The notes: a model not told the origin generated them from the sequence alone. Positions 30,680 through 42,832 are shown, numbered from the stretch's first letter. The stretch is DNA of 64,000 nt from Gautieria morchelliformis (GCA_015179125.1 WHVA01000049.1:186001-250000); one strand, 5' to 3'. Program-made: numbers and translations.

Positions 30680-31068
30680 GCCAAGGGCAGGTGAGGCAGA
30701 TGAGTCTCAGCGCTGAACGTTAGATAACATCGCTCACCTGAGAGGCGGAGTGAGTGGGACGTTCCTTGTGGGACTCGAGGGTGCACCAATGGCGGCCCCT
30801 TAGCGTTGGGTGCGAGCGACGTTCGATGGGACGTGGTGAACCACGGTGCCACGCGTTGTGTGACGCGCGGTGCAGATCGAGGGTGGGTGGGAGTGGGCGC
30901 GATTGCTTCAAATGGTAATTGCCACCGTTGACGGCCGAAAGTCAGCGGCGGTTGGTGCCGGGCGGCACCGGCCCGGGATCCGGTGAACCGTGTATTACTG
31001 GCACACAGACCGACGGTACGGGTGCCGTGGCCGTATTCCGTGCTTGTACGGCACGGAGTGCAGCCCTA

Positions 31069-31465
31069 CTGCTTAGCTCAGCCGCCACTCTCTTTTTATA
31101 TACACTCCTGGTGTGCGCCCTTGTCGTACAGTTCCGCTGAATACCGGGAGGGTCGTCACTTTAGCAGCGACCTCGCACAGCCCTCTTCACTCGCACGGTC
31201 GCAAGCCCATTCATCCTCGCACAGGTAAATTACACCTTTTCAGCTCTCCTCAGTGCCGCACGCCCCCTAACCTTGCACAGTCTAGTTCCCTTGTTTGCTC
31301 TACTCATATGAATTAGGACTACGGATAGTCACTCAACCACTTTGAGTGTGAGTGCATACTGATATAAATCCAAACGAGATATCTGAGGCACGTTTCTGCG
31401 CTTAGCGTCACACTGAGTCGTCTCTTGAAGTGAACGCCACTAGCATACCAATCCTGCGAACAACC
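31069..31465 (+). promoter_or_regulatory. Upstream region of the F-box gene
   Basis: It begins at the right duplication of the hAT remnant. A TATA-like tttttatatacac (31091-31103) and pyrimidine-rich tracts are present, but the distance to the ATG (about 360 bp) leaves the true promoter undecided. No gene here. Confidence 0.3.
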
Positions 31466-32799
31466 ATGAACAGTCTAGCCCTAGAACTCATTGATGACAT
31501 TATCGGTCATGTTGACGAAAAGGACTACGATATTGCCCGCAATTACCAGCTTGAAAAGGAAGACCGCTCTCACCTACTCGCCTGCTCACTGGTTTGCCGT
31601 TTATGGCTTCCCTTGAGCCAGCGTCGCCTCTTTCACCGCATACTGTTTCCAGAATGGGGGAACGACCGGATATACGCACAAATCCAGCGACTGGATCATG
31701 TTGTCCTCAACTCGCCCCATCTTGCCACTTACATCCGAGTGCTAGAGCTACCTGGAATGTGCTATCTACGCTCTAAAGGCTCCGAGATTCGGAACCCAGC
31801 TAGGATGGCGATTAAACCGCTCTCCTCACTATTGCGCAAGGTCACCCAGGTACAGAAACTCAAAATGGCAGATCTCGCTTGGGATGTTTTGCCAGGAGAT
31901 TTCAGACAGTCGCTTTGCCGGGTACTCGAGCTACCCTCGATGGCGTGTGTATCTATCTCCGGTGCTCAATTTGCCTGCATGGACGACTTTACGAACTTTA
32001 TAAATCACGCCAGAGGCCTAATAGGCCTCTCCTTAGGTGATATCTACACGCCATGGGTTTCTCAGCAATCTTTCAAAGTGGAAACCAAACAAGCGGAGGA
32101 TAATAAAGACAAGTTCGGGCGGCATCGCATTTCTCACCTTACTCGCCTGGATATGACCTGCGTGGGCGACAACTCCGCACTTGTTAACTGGCTTCTTGGA
32201 CCTCGATCACATTTGGACGTGTCGCACATACATACATTGCACATATATCTCCATAAGACTGAAGATGACAGTGTCAACCGGCTACTTTGCACCATCGGCG
32301 GCTCACTCAAGCACGTCTGTATTCTCGTGCCATTTGAGCGTGAGTGACCACCTGTTTGATTGAATACAAAAACCTTCCTGACTTGCGAGCAAAAGTCCCG
32401 ATGGTCAATATGGCATTCAATGTGAATATTGAAATCTTAGGTTTGGGTTGTACGGATATGCGAAGTGACACTCTATCCACCTTAAGGAGCGTCCTGTCTA
32501 CTATCGATGCATCCAACCATATACATCATATGGCATTGCGTGTGGATCCTGGCTGTGGCACCCGGGTGGACTGGGCAGCTTGGGAAGAAGTGTACAGCGT
32601 CCTTGCGGGACCTCGTTTCCAGTCTCTGCGGATGCTCTCCATCATTGTCTATGGCACTAGCTATTCTGACCCGGCGGTTGAGAATAGTAGGGACATGGTT
32701 GCCGCGTATCCTGTATTGGCAACCCGAGGCGTGAGGGTGTCTTTTTGTCCCAAAATTAGCACCCAGTGTTTATTTTCTTCGGATAGCTTCTGGCATTAA
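31466..32799 (+). CDS. F-box protein
   Basis: ATG 31466. Residues 1-60 carry an F-box-like start (NSLALELIDDIIGHV, then after an insertion of charged residues LLACSLVCRLWLPLSQRRLF), the Skp1-binding module of SCF ubiquitin ligases. The rest is leucine-rich (LRVLELP-like: IRVLELPGMCY, LTRLDMTC, HTLHIYLHK). Exon 1 ends at 32339 before a consensus donor gtgagt. A 101-nt intron (32340-32440, acceptor aaatcttag) restores phase 1 and the frame continues with GCTDMRSDTLSTLRSVLS to TAA 32797-32799, about 410 residues. A single long intron is the only gap; reading through instead would require a frameshift. The substrate is unknown. Confidence 0.7.
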
Positions 32800-34547
32800 G
32801 TTGATTGTCTGAGGATATAATTGGCCCGGGCATCTACACGAACATTTTGGTTGGTGGACTCATCAATTTCCTGTTGTTTAGGTTCCTATAGCGTAAAGAG
32901 CAGAAAACCTAGCATTAACACAGCTAGAAGAAGCTTAGTAGCCGAGACCTAGAGTAAATCCACCAAGCTACTCCTCATTCCCTTCATACGAGCTACATGC
33001 TCCAACAGACCACTCACCGTGAAGTCACAGTAAAACCATATCATATGCAAGAACAATCAAGGTCATTGCTGTATATTAAACGAATCTAGTGTAAGGAAGC
33101 GGGGGAGACAATGCGGGGAAATGAATGTGTGAGTGAGATAACGTGTGCATAACGATACTATGAACCTCAGGGGTGGGCAACGAAACGAAACGTCACCGTC
33201 TCGTTTCGGGCGTGCGCGTGGAGTAGGGTCGTTCTACGTGCCAGGGAATGCGACACCCCGCATGATGCCAGGGTGTTCACTCTGTGAAGTGTAAAGAGCA
33301 GAGGCTAGACGTTAGTGGCAATCCCCCAATAATACATCACATAGGAAATTCTCACCTCCTAGCATTAGCTTGCATAATCGCCCTGCCTCGGTATTCTCCA
33401 AATGCATTGGTGCCCTGAGCCTTGTATCGTGCAACAAGCAGGTTATTATATTGAACCACGGGTGGCCACCGAACTTGTTATCCGTTGTGAAACTTTGTAT
33501 CCAGCTGCGTAACCCAGACCATGGAAGAGACTAAGGAGCTTCCGCCCTAACCCAGTTGAGGATTACTCCCGGAAGATAATCAACGACAGCGTGGAAAATG
33601 TGACCTGAGATCTGGTTAGACATCGTCGGCTGAGTGAGCTCAAGCTTCACTCTGTTTTTGTTGCTCACCAGATGCTTCGCAATGGTATCTACAGGATGAA
33701 AGACCGATAGCTCAGCGACACCTTCCTTGAGTCTGTGAATGTCGACTGTATAGTTTCATCTAGTCTTGATACTCACCAGATGCACCCGATCCGACCACAC
33801 AGGCAGTAACCGACTCTTTTGCCCTCCCCTGTTGGAGGAGACATACCTCGAGCTGGTTTGCGGCAGCAAGCAAGAAATGTATGGGGACGGAAGTTGCTGC
33901 GTTTCAGCAGAAAACTTTAACACTTACTCAGTCATTGCATTCTTTGTAAGTTTGCAATGATTGGTGGTGAGAGGGCCGCTTGGATGCTTAGTAGAGGCAT
34001 CATTTTATTCTGGCAAACTTTTCACGTTTACTACGTCTGGACTGCCGATCCAAGGGATCCATGCAGTATTTTGGTGCAGATTCCCCAGCCTGAGAGTACG
34101 TGTCAGATTGCCAAGTCAAGCTGATTCAATCAGGCAAACCATTATAAACACAGCCTGAGAAATCAAATCTGGATGTAAGGTGGATACATGCCTAAGTGTG
34201 TCCTCACTGACGTTATGTTGATGCACCAAAGCCCATATCATGCCTAGGCAGTGACGACGAAATTTGTCACTTCGTGAAACCACGAGTCCACTATATGAGA
34301 TTGCTTCGCTCTGCTGGTCACGAATAGTAAAATCGGTTTGTTATTAGTGGAGCCAGGTCCACGTCAACGACGCTGGATTCAACCTGGTCAAGATGACATC
34401 ATGGTGAGTGTGTCGATCGTGTTTGTTCAGGCACGGTCTCTCGGAGTCTCGCGGACGCTTTGCACTCGGGGTTGGAATCCTGCAGCTGACTATCTCCCAA
34501 CGGCAGGTCGTTCGCGCAATTTCCACCTGCCAGTGGACCCTGCCGTA
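32800..34547. other. Intergenic region, no gene supported
   Basis: No coherent coding frame. At 33168-33180 there is CAGGGGTGGGCAA followed by alternating acgaaacg/cgtttcg motifs, which resembles the terminus of some hAT elements, but no matching inverted end or duplication was found. The last few hundred bases should contain the allantoinase promoter; no clear TATA was identified. Confidence 0.35.
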
Positions 34548-36213
34548 ATGCAAAGATTAGTGCTCACTTCTAATAACGTTCAGTTGCCGGGAAGGGAAGA
34601 TCTTTGTCCTGCAGTCATCGAAGTTGAGTGCGCTTCTGGAAAAATTATTCATGTGAGGCCAGGCAAGACGGATGAGACGGAATACTATGATCGCGACACA
34701 GTGGAAGTCTTGGATCTGGGCGATCTGGTTGTACTGCCTGGGCTGGTAGAGTATGTTGCGATGATTATTCTTCCCATTTATTCTTATTATTGTTCAGTGC
34801 ACACGTACACTTGAATGAGCCGGGTCGCACCGACTGGGAGGGTTTTAACACAGGAACGAGAGCTGCCGTGGCTGGCGGTTTTACCACTGTGGTCGACATG
34901 CCTCTTAACTCAATTCCACCCACTACCACCACTTCCAATCTTGATCTCAAGCGGCAGGCTGCAATCGGACAGTGTTGGTCGGATGTTGCATTTTGGGGTG
35001 GGGTGATACCGCACAACCAAGTACAGTATAACCCCCTCACGTGCGATTAAGCTACCGCTGACTACTTGGTAATTATTTACTTCTATCAGCATGATCTTTT
35101 ACCTTTGGTAAATGCAGGCGTGAAAGGTTTCAAATGTTTCTTGATTGAAAGCGGGGTGGAGGTCGGCCCGCCGTACTTATGCGTCAGGGAGCAGTACTCA
35201 GGCATTATACGATACAGGAGTTCCCACACGTAACCTCCACGGACGTGAAGGTGGCAATGGAATATTTAGAGGTGATTTAATGATTGCTGCGAATGCCATC
35301 TAATTATTTGACTGCTTCATTACCCATAGCCGACATCTTCTGTGCTTCTCTTTCATGCCGAGTTGGATTGCAACCCTGTCGGAGCGTCAGAATACACGAC
35401 CCCCGACCCCCGAGCCTATGATACATTTCTTCGCTCCCGTCCTGACTCCCTTGAATTCTCCGCCATAGACTTGATTATCTCCCTCAATAAGCAATACCCT
35501 TCATTACGGACACACATTGTGCATCTCTCATCAGCCACTGCGCTTCCACTCATCAAACATGCGAAATCATCTGGCCTCCCGCTCACAGTGGAAACCTGTT
35601 TTCACTACCTGTGCCTCACCGCATCCTTCGTGCCTGCAGGTCACCCCGAATTCAAATGCATGCCCCCGATTCGATCTTCTGAAAATAGAGAGCGCCTCTG
35701 GGCGGCCCTTATGGACGGCACTATTGATTTTATTGTGTCAGATCATTCGCCATGTCTTGCCAGCATGAAATGTTTGGACACAGGAGACATAATGAAGGCT
35801 TGGGGTGGAATAGGCGGGCTAGGGTTAGGATTGAGCTTGCTGTGGACGGAAGGACGGAAGCGGGGTGTTACGTTCTCAAGAATTGTCAAATGGCTAAGTA
35901 CGAACCCGGCTATACATGCAGGGTTATCCAACAAAGGTGCAATCGAGGTGGGGAAAGACGCCGATTTTGTCGTTTTTGATCCTCACTGTGAGCTCACGGT
36001 ATGTTCTGATATGTTTCCTGCTGTGAGCACTTGAATATATTACCGTCACAGGTGACAGCAGACGCCTTACGATTCAAGAACAAAATCTCACCCTACGAAG
36101 GTATGGTGCTTAAGGGGCGGGTGGATAAGGCAATTTTGCGTGGCCAAGTTGTCTGGGACCGATATCGAGAGGGAGATGGTTTCCAGCCAACCCCTCTGGG
36201 AAAATTGTTGTAA
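34548..36213 (+). CDS. DAL1: Allantoinase (EC 3.5.2.5)
   Basis: It hydrolyses allantoin to allantoate in purine catabolism, with a binuclear metal centre on an amidohydrolase TIM barrel. Exons: 34548-34750, 34798-35020, 35090-35161, 35218-35271, 35330-35998, 36052-36213 (1383 nt, 460 residues, normal length). Introns are 47-69 nt; the third has a weak donor (gtcggc). Metal ligands are visible: His70 and His72 (DAHVHLNEPGRTDWEGF), the carboxylated Lys157 (GVKGFKCFL), His193 (LLFHAELD), His249 (IVHLSSA) and Asp322 (VSDHSPC). The spacing of the last three (56 and 73 residues) is that expected of AllB-type enzymes. The start MQRLVLTSNNVQLPG is chosen because allantoinases begin with such a beta-strand; the open frame extends farther upstream. 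No other purine-pathway gene is adjacent. No targeting signal seen. Confidence 0.93.
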
Positions 36214-36891
36214 TGATTTTTGATATATGTGCTCCTGCAGCTCATTCTATGTGACGGTGAGTGGGATCTGTCCATGCATGAATTCCATACCAGCCCCACA
36301 CCGGAAGATTAAGTGTATTGTGTCAAATTTGTTCGTGACCATGAAATCGCTCCACGGTTCATATCAAGCTTTGAGAGTCACATGTGCCTACTCACATGGT
36401 GCCATATTGCAGTATGTACTCGACTCTAAGGGAGTCAAGCTTCAAATAGAACTTTGAAATCGGCTGAAATTTAGTTCGAAGTCCTGCCAATGGACGGCCT
36501 CGCCGATGTCTTTCTGTTCAAGAAATTGGGGATGCGAGATGCAGATAAGTCGTATGACTACATGAATACCGTGACGGCCACACGGCCACTCTCGTAACAC
36601 ATGACAACCAGTGGAGGGTTGAAGACGAGGGTGGAAAGCTGAAATGTCGAAAATATAGAGTTTCTGTGGGCAAGTTACGTTACTTTCATGTAACTTCCCT
36701 CATAATTAACGGCGAGACTTATGTAAGTCACAAATCAGTCACAAGGGTCACAACAGCGGCCACGTCCAGACTGCATCCTCCTTAACGTACGTTGCCTATT
36801 CCAACCATAATGGTTTCGCTGGTATGTATTTGAAATCCGTTGACACACCCCGATGCAGACCTGGAAGCAAGCATTGCCTTTCACTTGCATC
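36214..36891. other. Intergenic region between allantoinase and the SIKE-family gene
   Basis: No gene seen. An imperfect hairpin (aagttac...gtaactt, about 36670-36700) is the only structure noticed. The region must hold the terminator of the allantoinase gene and the promoter of the next gene. Confidence 0.35.
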
Positions 36892-38222
36892 ATGGATGCC
36901 GACCGCGAAATGCTCCGACTTTGGAACCTCGTCTCCGAAATCACAGAGCAGTTGAATCAAAATAGGGAGATCACATCGAGACTGCAGTCGCATGCGGGTG
37001 AAGTTCAGGTGAGAGGGTCTCAGGGCTTTCGGCATCCCCACATTCGTTTAGTCGGTGATGTCCTGCACACACGTCTTCAACACATCAGTCATTCCGGTGG
37101 ATGAATGGACTTTCTTCCATTAATCGGATGATTTGTGAAATTTATTACCTTTATCCGTAGCCTTGAACATTGGAAGTTCGCTGAGGACACTGATGTCTAT
37201 TTTTAGGAGCAAGCAGGGCAAGCTTCAGATGGAGCCACTCTTCGTCGCTTCAACACTGATTTGTCGAAAGGTAGGCCTCATATCTCCTTTAGCCTAAACC
37301 TAGGCAGTATTTTCTTTGATCTCTCGTTTATGGTTAGTCTCGGCTTATTCTGACCCTGCATAACTCACAGAACATTTCACATCGGAACTAGAACGCCACT
37401 CTGTGGCGCTAGTCATGGAAAATCAGTCATTACTGCATGAGAACAAGCAGTTAAACTCGCTGATGCACGAATACGAGCAGACACTGGAGACCGTGATGGG
37501 TAAACTTCGAGGACACTGTGTGAGTCGTCGCTTCATTCACTCGAAGAACGACTCTCGTTTAATGTGTTCGTCATTTCACCTTCACCCCATTGCAGCAGGC
37601 CGCCCAGACTCATCAATTAACCCTTAGCCGGCACTATGAGATGCTCCTAACCCGTGAGCGAGGGGATGATCTCCAAGTGGGGCGTGAGACGGATATCATG
37701 AAATTGCAACACCTTTTCGCATTAATTCGCAGAGTACTCAGGAGTATGGCAGGGAAGGATCCACTACACGAAGAACAGCTCGACCGGGAAGCCGAGGCTC
37801 GCGGGGAACTCCAGGAGCGCTTACAATTAGAACAAGATGAAGAGTGGCAAGGTGTGGACGATTGGGCGGCGGATCGAGAGATTGAGATTGATCGATTGGA
37901 ACGGGAGAATGCGCAATTCAGGCACGCTCTGGGCGTTTCTGTCGAACAGGAGCGAGAACTTGGTCTGGATCGCGAACAAGGGACATCTGTACCTTCGCCA
38001 TTCGCAGAACGTCCATCGCTGTCACGACCTTCCTCTTTCAGAGACGATCGGGGCAGGGGTAATGGTCGACTGAACTTTGGTCTTCTAAGCGGTGGGGGGC
38101 TGCAAAGAAGATCTGCACCAACGCCTGGTCGACGAGGCTTGGGAGAGAGGGTTGCACCACCGGAAAGAGTAACAAGCCCACCTAATGACATTCGCTGGGA
38201 GCCCGTGGTCGAGTCACTATAA
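36892..38222 (+). CDS. SIKE/FGFR1OP2-family coiled-coil protein (probable STRIPAK component)
   Basis: Exons 36892-37008, 37207-37270, 37371-37519 and 37596-38222 give 957 nt, 318 residues. Residues 1-200 are coiled coil: MDADREMLRLWNLVSEITEQ, MENQSLLHENKQLNSLMHEY followed by EQTLETVMGKLRGH, then HYEMLLTRERGDD. The E.E..L..LLQEH..ALE.IM.K pattern is the hallmark of the SIKE family, whose members belong to striatin phosphatase-kinase (STRIPAK) complexes controlling fungal hyphal fusion and sexual development. The C-terminal 90 residues are disordered, Arg/Ser/Pro/Gly-rich. An upstream in-frame ATG at 36853 exists; the one at 36892 fits the family better. The first intron is long (198 nt). Family call from pattern only. 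Confidence 0.7.
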
Positions 38223-39147
38223 TCCACGATCATGGTTTCGATTCGCTATTGCGATGCTTCCTCCATCGCAACGAACTCGAGCGAATATCTCCTATCCCGA
38301 TATCATCCCGACATTGGGCCTCCAGACATGGAAAAACCTTGATACCAAGGTGAAATTGAGCCCAGACTGCTGTTGAGGCTCGAAGCCGGGCGCTGTTAGC
38401 TCTCGTCTAGGCATTCAGGAACCAGGTTTTGTTAGATACCGTTAGTCTCTTCAAAGAGACAACTTAACCACTTCCGCATAAAAATATTTTCAGCTGACGT
38501 GACCGATATCCATACCTGGAGGATGCCTTTAACCGTTCGGTGTGGCATGACAGGGACTGTATATGATGTAGAGCAGGACTATCATCATGCACTTCACACA
38601 AAGGCCATATCGCTCAACTCAACGGCACTGGTAGAGCACTGGGCGCTGGCCAGATTCGGGACGCACACAATATCACACGTTCCATACTATATAGATCCAT
38701 GGGAGAGACGCACCCTGTCAATTCACTGCCACGTCTCTGCCCAATGCTCGGCAGATATAAATACTGAGTGACCGACTGTGCCAGCATGCAAGGAAGAAGG
38801 CGATGGATCAATATGCCAAGTACATTTCATGATACTTAGCTTAGCTCGAGACGAATCAGCACGAACGTTCCTAGATAAGTGGATAGTTTGAGGAACCCTG
38901 TAAAGGAGCTGATACAGCATCGGCGGAATTCCGAGATAGGCGCCACTACATAGTGTCAGGAAACCCTCAGAGCTCCGAATGGCTGATGGGCTGGATCAGC
39001 GGAGGCGGAAGCCCTTCAGTGAGAGAATGGCTTCGGTTCGAAGTCCGCTTAGTAGTCGCCGGAGACAATGCTTAAGTACGGACCGGACCTATCGGTCTTC
39101 AACTGTAGCACAAGCTACTCTTGGAGAGTATCTGCTCCCGCTCAGCA
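38223..39147. other. Intergenic region upstream of carnitine acetyltransferase
   Basis: No gene supported. A TATA-like agatataaatactg lies at 38753-38766, about 390 bp before the called ATG. A basic, Ser/Arg-rich frame (MASVRSPLSSRRRQC, from about 39029) could be a mitochondrial presequence exon if spliced in, but it is out of phase with the gene and no convincing splice pair was found. Confidence 0.3.
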
Positions 39148-42100
39148 ATGTCGCGCACATTCTCTGCACAATCCACGCTTCCCAAGCTTCCCATTCCACC
39201 GCTCGAAGATACATGCGCACGCTACCTACGAGCTCTAGAGGGGCTACAGGACAAGGGAGAGCACGAATTGACCAGGAAAGCGGTAGAGAGTTTTCTTCAC
39301 GGGGAAGGTCCCAGAGTACAGGAGCGTCTGAAGGAGTACGCGAAGGATAAAGACAGGTATTTGAGAAGTTATTACTTCGAGACCATACTGATCTATCGAC
39401 TCATTGGCAAGTTACATCGAGGAATTCTGGTGAGCACAGAACCATGAATGAGGGAACATCCCTTAACACGTTTATTACGTGCAAGGTATGAGTCCTATCT
39501 CTCGCATTCAGATCCGGTTGTTCTGGCTCTCAACCCTTTCTTCATCCTGGAGTACGTATCTATCTACCTCCGAAGACGTTCCTCTCGTCCAAAAGCTTCT
39601 TTGATAACGCTGTTGATTTGTAGAGATGATCCGACACCATCTCGTGGATCCCAGCTCCCACGTGCTGCCGCCTTGATCGTTTCATCGCTCGGGTTTATCC
39701 ACGATTTGCGCGCAGAACTTTTGGAGCCAGATACAGTACGAGGAGTTCCTCTTGACATGGATCAATACAAGAGGTTGTTTGGAACGGCACGCGTGCCGAC
39801 AGATGTATGTATAAACGTTAGAGAGATTGCCGACTGTAGAGTATTTACTTACCTCTGCAGCGCGGCTGCAAAATGGAAATAGAGACTAATTCCCGGCATA
39901 TTGCCATCATTAGACGTGGACAATTTTGTGCGTGTTATGCTTCCCCGCTCTTGTTTCCGTGGTTGTTCGCCTGTGAAATGTCAGGCGCCTTCTGCATTTT
40001 TATTTATTATTAGAAATACCGCCATTACTCATTCACATTGCACTAATTCTGTAACATCTCCAGATTATTTCGATGTTCTTGATTCAGAAAATAGACCAGT
40101 TCTTACTGAACGCGACATCCTTCGTAATCTCCAAGCCATCATAGCCGATGCAGATACGATACCTGTAAATGAGGTGTGTTTTCGCAGCCTTACTGTCTTG
40201 GGAAGACAACGATGTCATCCATCATTACTTTCGCCACCGACTAGGGCAATGCAGTACTTATGCTTATCCATAGGTTGCCCGCCAAGCGGTTGGTGTATTA
40301 TCAACTGAGAACCGCAAAGTCTGGTCCCATCACCGCGAGGTCATCCAACGCGATCGACATAATGCGGACTGCTTGCGCATCGTAGAGTCAGTGGAACTTT
40401 GGTCTTACACCGTCTGTCAACGTCTAATCTATATTTTGGGCGCGTAGCACATCTTTGTTTGTGGTGTGTTTGGATGATGCTGCGCCGGATAATCTCGCAG
40501 AGCTGTCTTCCACATTCCTGTGTGGGACATACAGTCTTTCTAGCGGTGAGATTTTCGCCTTAAATGTGGACATTATGGCCCGGCCCCCGTTCCCCCAAGG
40601 GTCCAATCGAATATTAATATCAGTTTATCATCTTGCTTCATTTACATGCTGTATTTTCTGCACCCGAGACTGACTATCCGTGCTTCAGGTGTTCAGGTTG
40701 GAACGTGCACCAATAGATGGTATGTTTGCATGCCATACACCTCTATTTATCGTGTGATTCATTGTGCTTTCTCGTTGGCCAGGTACGACAAGGTAAATAT
40801 CTATTATACAATCGGCTAATAGAATGATTAACAAAGTATCCTAGCTGCAAATAATCGTATGTGCGAACGGAGCGGCAGGTATCAACTTTGAACACACTGG
40901 TGTAGACGGTCATACGGTGTTGCGATTTGCAGCAGGTGCGTACGATCCTGCGTTTCCGTCTGCACAATTTGAATGACGATCATAGATATATTCACTGATG
41001 GATTGATGTTACTTGCACGGTCTATCAATCCTTCTGCCCCGAGTTTCTTTCGGGCGAAGCTCTCTCCGCTCCTGAAATCGATTCGAGGCAAGGCTAATGG
41101 GGGTGAGTTCTTATTGGATTTGCCCTCGTATTATGCGTGTTGGTTAACCGTAACTTTTAACGCCGAAGTCGATGCGTTCAAAGACGAGACAATCGACACA
41201 TCGCCGAAGAAGCTGGAATGGACTTTAACACCCGAACTGCGCATTGGGATCCGCTTTGCCGAGACGCGTCTATCGGATCTGATTTGTCAGAATGACTGCC
41301 AGGCACTCGAATTCAAGGGGTACGGAAAGGTGAGCAGATTCTTTCTCATACCCGTCCGTTCATCTGACCATCTGCAGAACTTTATCACGCGTCACGGTTT
41401 CAGTCCGGATGCTTTTGTGCAAATGGCATTCCAAGCAGCGTACTTCGGTCTTTATGGTGAACTTCTTGACCCGGTACATTGTATCGTGCAGTTTATGAAT
41501 TTTCGCCAGGTCGGATCGAATGTACGTATGAGCCAGCAATGACCAAGGCATTTCTACACGGTCGGACAGAGGCGGTACGTACAGTCCAGCCGGACACCGT
41601 TGCATTCACGAAAGTAGGTGCTCGTTTTTACAAGAGAAACCGTCTCCCAGGCGTCAATGCAATATATTGATCCCTTTTTTCCTGTCTTACCTCCAGGTAT
41701 TCTTCTCGGAGCAATCGACACCGGAGCAGAAAATTTCTGCTTTGCGACGTGCATGTGACAAACACGTGAAGCTTACTCGGGAGTGTAGCAAAGGGCTGGG
41801 TCAGGACCGGCATCTTTACGCTCTGTATTGTCTTCTACAACGCGAAATCAAGTCGCCCTCGCCAGCTCCCGATCCCATTGGGACTACGTCGCCGCCCCCC
41901 ACTCCCACTCAATATACATCGTCAAGTGGATTACCTCCCATATTTACTGATCCCGGCTGGGCATTGCTAAATACCTCCATCCTATCAAGCTCTAACTGCG
42001 GCAACCCCGCCCTTAGGCTCTTCGGCTTTGGCCCAGTCGCAGCCGATGGTTTCGGAATTGGATATATCATTAAGGATGAAGGCGTGTCCATGTGCGTATG

Positions 42101-42832
42101 CTGTTCTTATCGTTGGTGGCGACAAAGCCTGATGATACGATCCATTTCGACCTTGCTTACGGTTACGCTAATGATTAATGAAACAGCTGTGCCTCTTCAA
42201 AGCACCTCCAGACGCGGCGATATCTAGACACGATTCAAGGCTATCTTCAAGATGTACAACGTCTCATTATTCACATCTATCGACAGGCCAATGAACGCCC
42301 CCCTCCATTCATGGACCATGCGGGTACTTTACGGTCAGACTGAGTTTCCCGGCTTCATTGTTGCTTTTCTCCGGCGTTTTGAGGCTGACTATAACAACGT
42401 AGAGATGCCAAGACTGGACATGCGATAGTGAAGCACTTGGATGGTGTGGCAGAGGATGAACTGGATGACGAAGATATACGTAAGTGGCGTTCAAGATCAC
42501 TATCTGATTGACACCAAGCGATCTTCTTGCAGCCGGATACTCGTTTTTCGATAGTGTGAGTGCCGTAGCCATCTGCAGTCAAGGTTTTACCGAAGCTCTC
42601 AATCTAGGGCGGAATGGATCTTCTCAATCGTAGACGGGACCGCAGAAGGCCGAGTATAGGTATGTGTCACCATCCCTCTACTACTATCTGTTTCATTAAA
42701 GATCGCGAATCCAGGCAAGAGGCTGCAGATAGCGGAGTATTAAGAAGTTCTGCGGCTGAATGTAACTTGAACATCTTGGTAGAATTTGATATCGTTCTTG
42801 CTTTCTGTGTACTTGTAGCGTTCCCAGTGTGA
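39148..42832 (+). CDS. CAT2: Carnitine O-acetyltransferase, about 20 exons
   Basis: It transfers acetyl between carnitine and CoA, linking peroxisomal/cytosolic acetyl-CoA to mitochondria. Exons: 39148-39356, 39486-39551, 39624-39804, 39861-39927, 40064-40173, 40274-40386, 40448-40545, 40689-40719, 40783-40792, 40845-40935, 40986-41102, 41169-41329, 41378-41456, 41510-41613, 41697-42091, 42187-42333, 42403-42479, 42533-42555, 42608-42659, 42729-42832; about 744 residues.

Motifs: LPKLPIPPLEDTCARYL (start), SHSDPVVLALNPFF, catalytic His312 (GINFEHTGVDGHT), RFAETRLSDLICQN, SSSNCGNPALRLFGFG (Ser-Ser-Ser where Ser-Thr-Ser is usual) and GFGIGYIIKDEG. The 66-nt intron at 41103 and the last intron are multiples of three, so their use is uncertain. 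No C-terminal SKL-type signal. Confidence 0.9.

Larger units (their letters stand above)
22128..31068. mobile_element. Non-autonomous hAT remnant opened up by three later insertions
   Basis: The left terminus is TAGGGCTGCCCACTGTCCGTA and the right terminus the complement of TAGGGCTGCACTCCGTGCCGTA. The flanks are CTGTTTAG (22120-22127) and CTGCTTAG (31069-31076), an 8-bp duplication with one mismatch, as made by hAT transposases. Both ends carry clustered subterminal tacgg/ccgta motifs (22150-22260 and 28520-28560; 31010-31055). Subtracting the Ngaro element, the CACTA foldback and hAT-2 leaves about 1.6 kb with no transposase frame. The stretches 28963-29743 and 30688-31000 are its remaining interior; I see no gene in them. 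Confidence 0.7.

Noticed and set aside
30012-30680. Several frames in the GC-rich interior of hAT-2
   Set aside because: Low-complexity translations (His/Thr or Gly/Val-rich) from GT and GCC repeats; no start context, no domain.
33168-33200. CAGGGGTGGGCAA as the end of a hAT element
   Set aside because: No inverted partner or 8-bp duplication could be found within the region, so it is only mentioned.
38979-39350. Basic Ser/Arg-rich frame as a mitochondrial presequence of carnitine acetyltransferase
   Set aside because: It overlaps exon 1 in another phase and no splice pair connects it convincingly; dual targeting cannot be decided from the sequence.
42187-42343. Carnitine acetyltransferase ending at the TGA 42341-42343
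   Set aside because: An intron at 42334-42402 joins GTLR to DAKTGHAIVKHLDG, and following exons give PGYSFFDS and GGMDLLNRRRDRRR, a coherent C-terminus; stopping early would ignore these.
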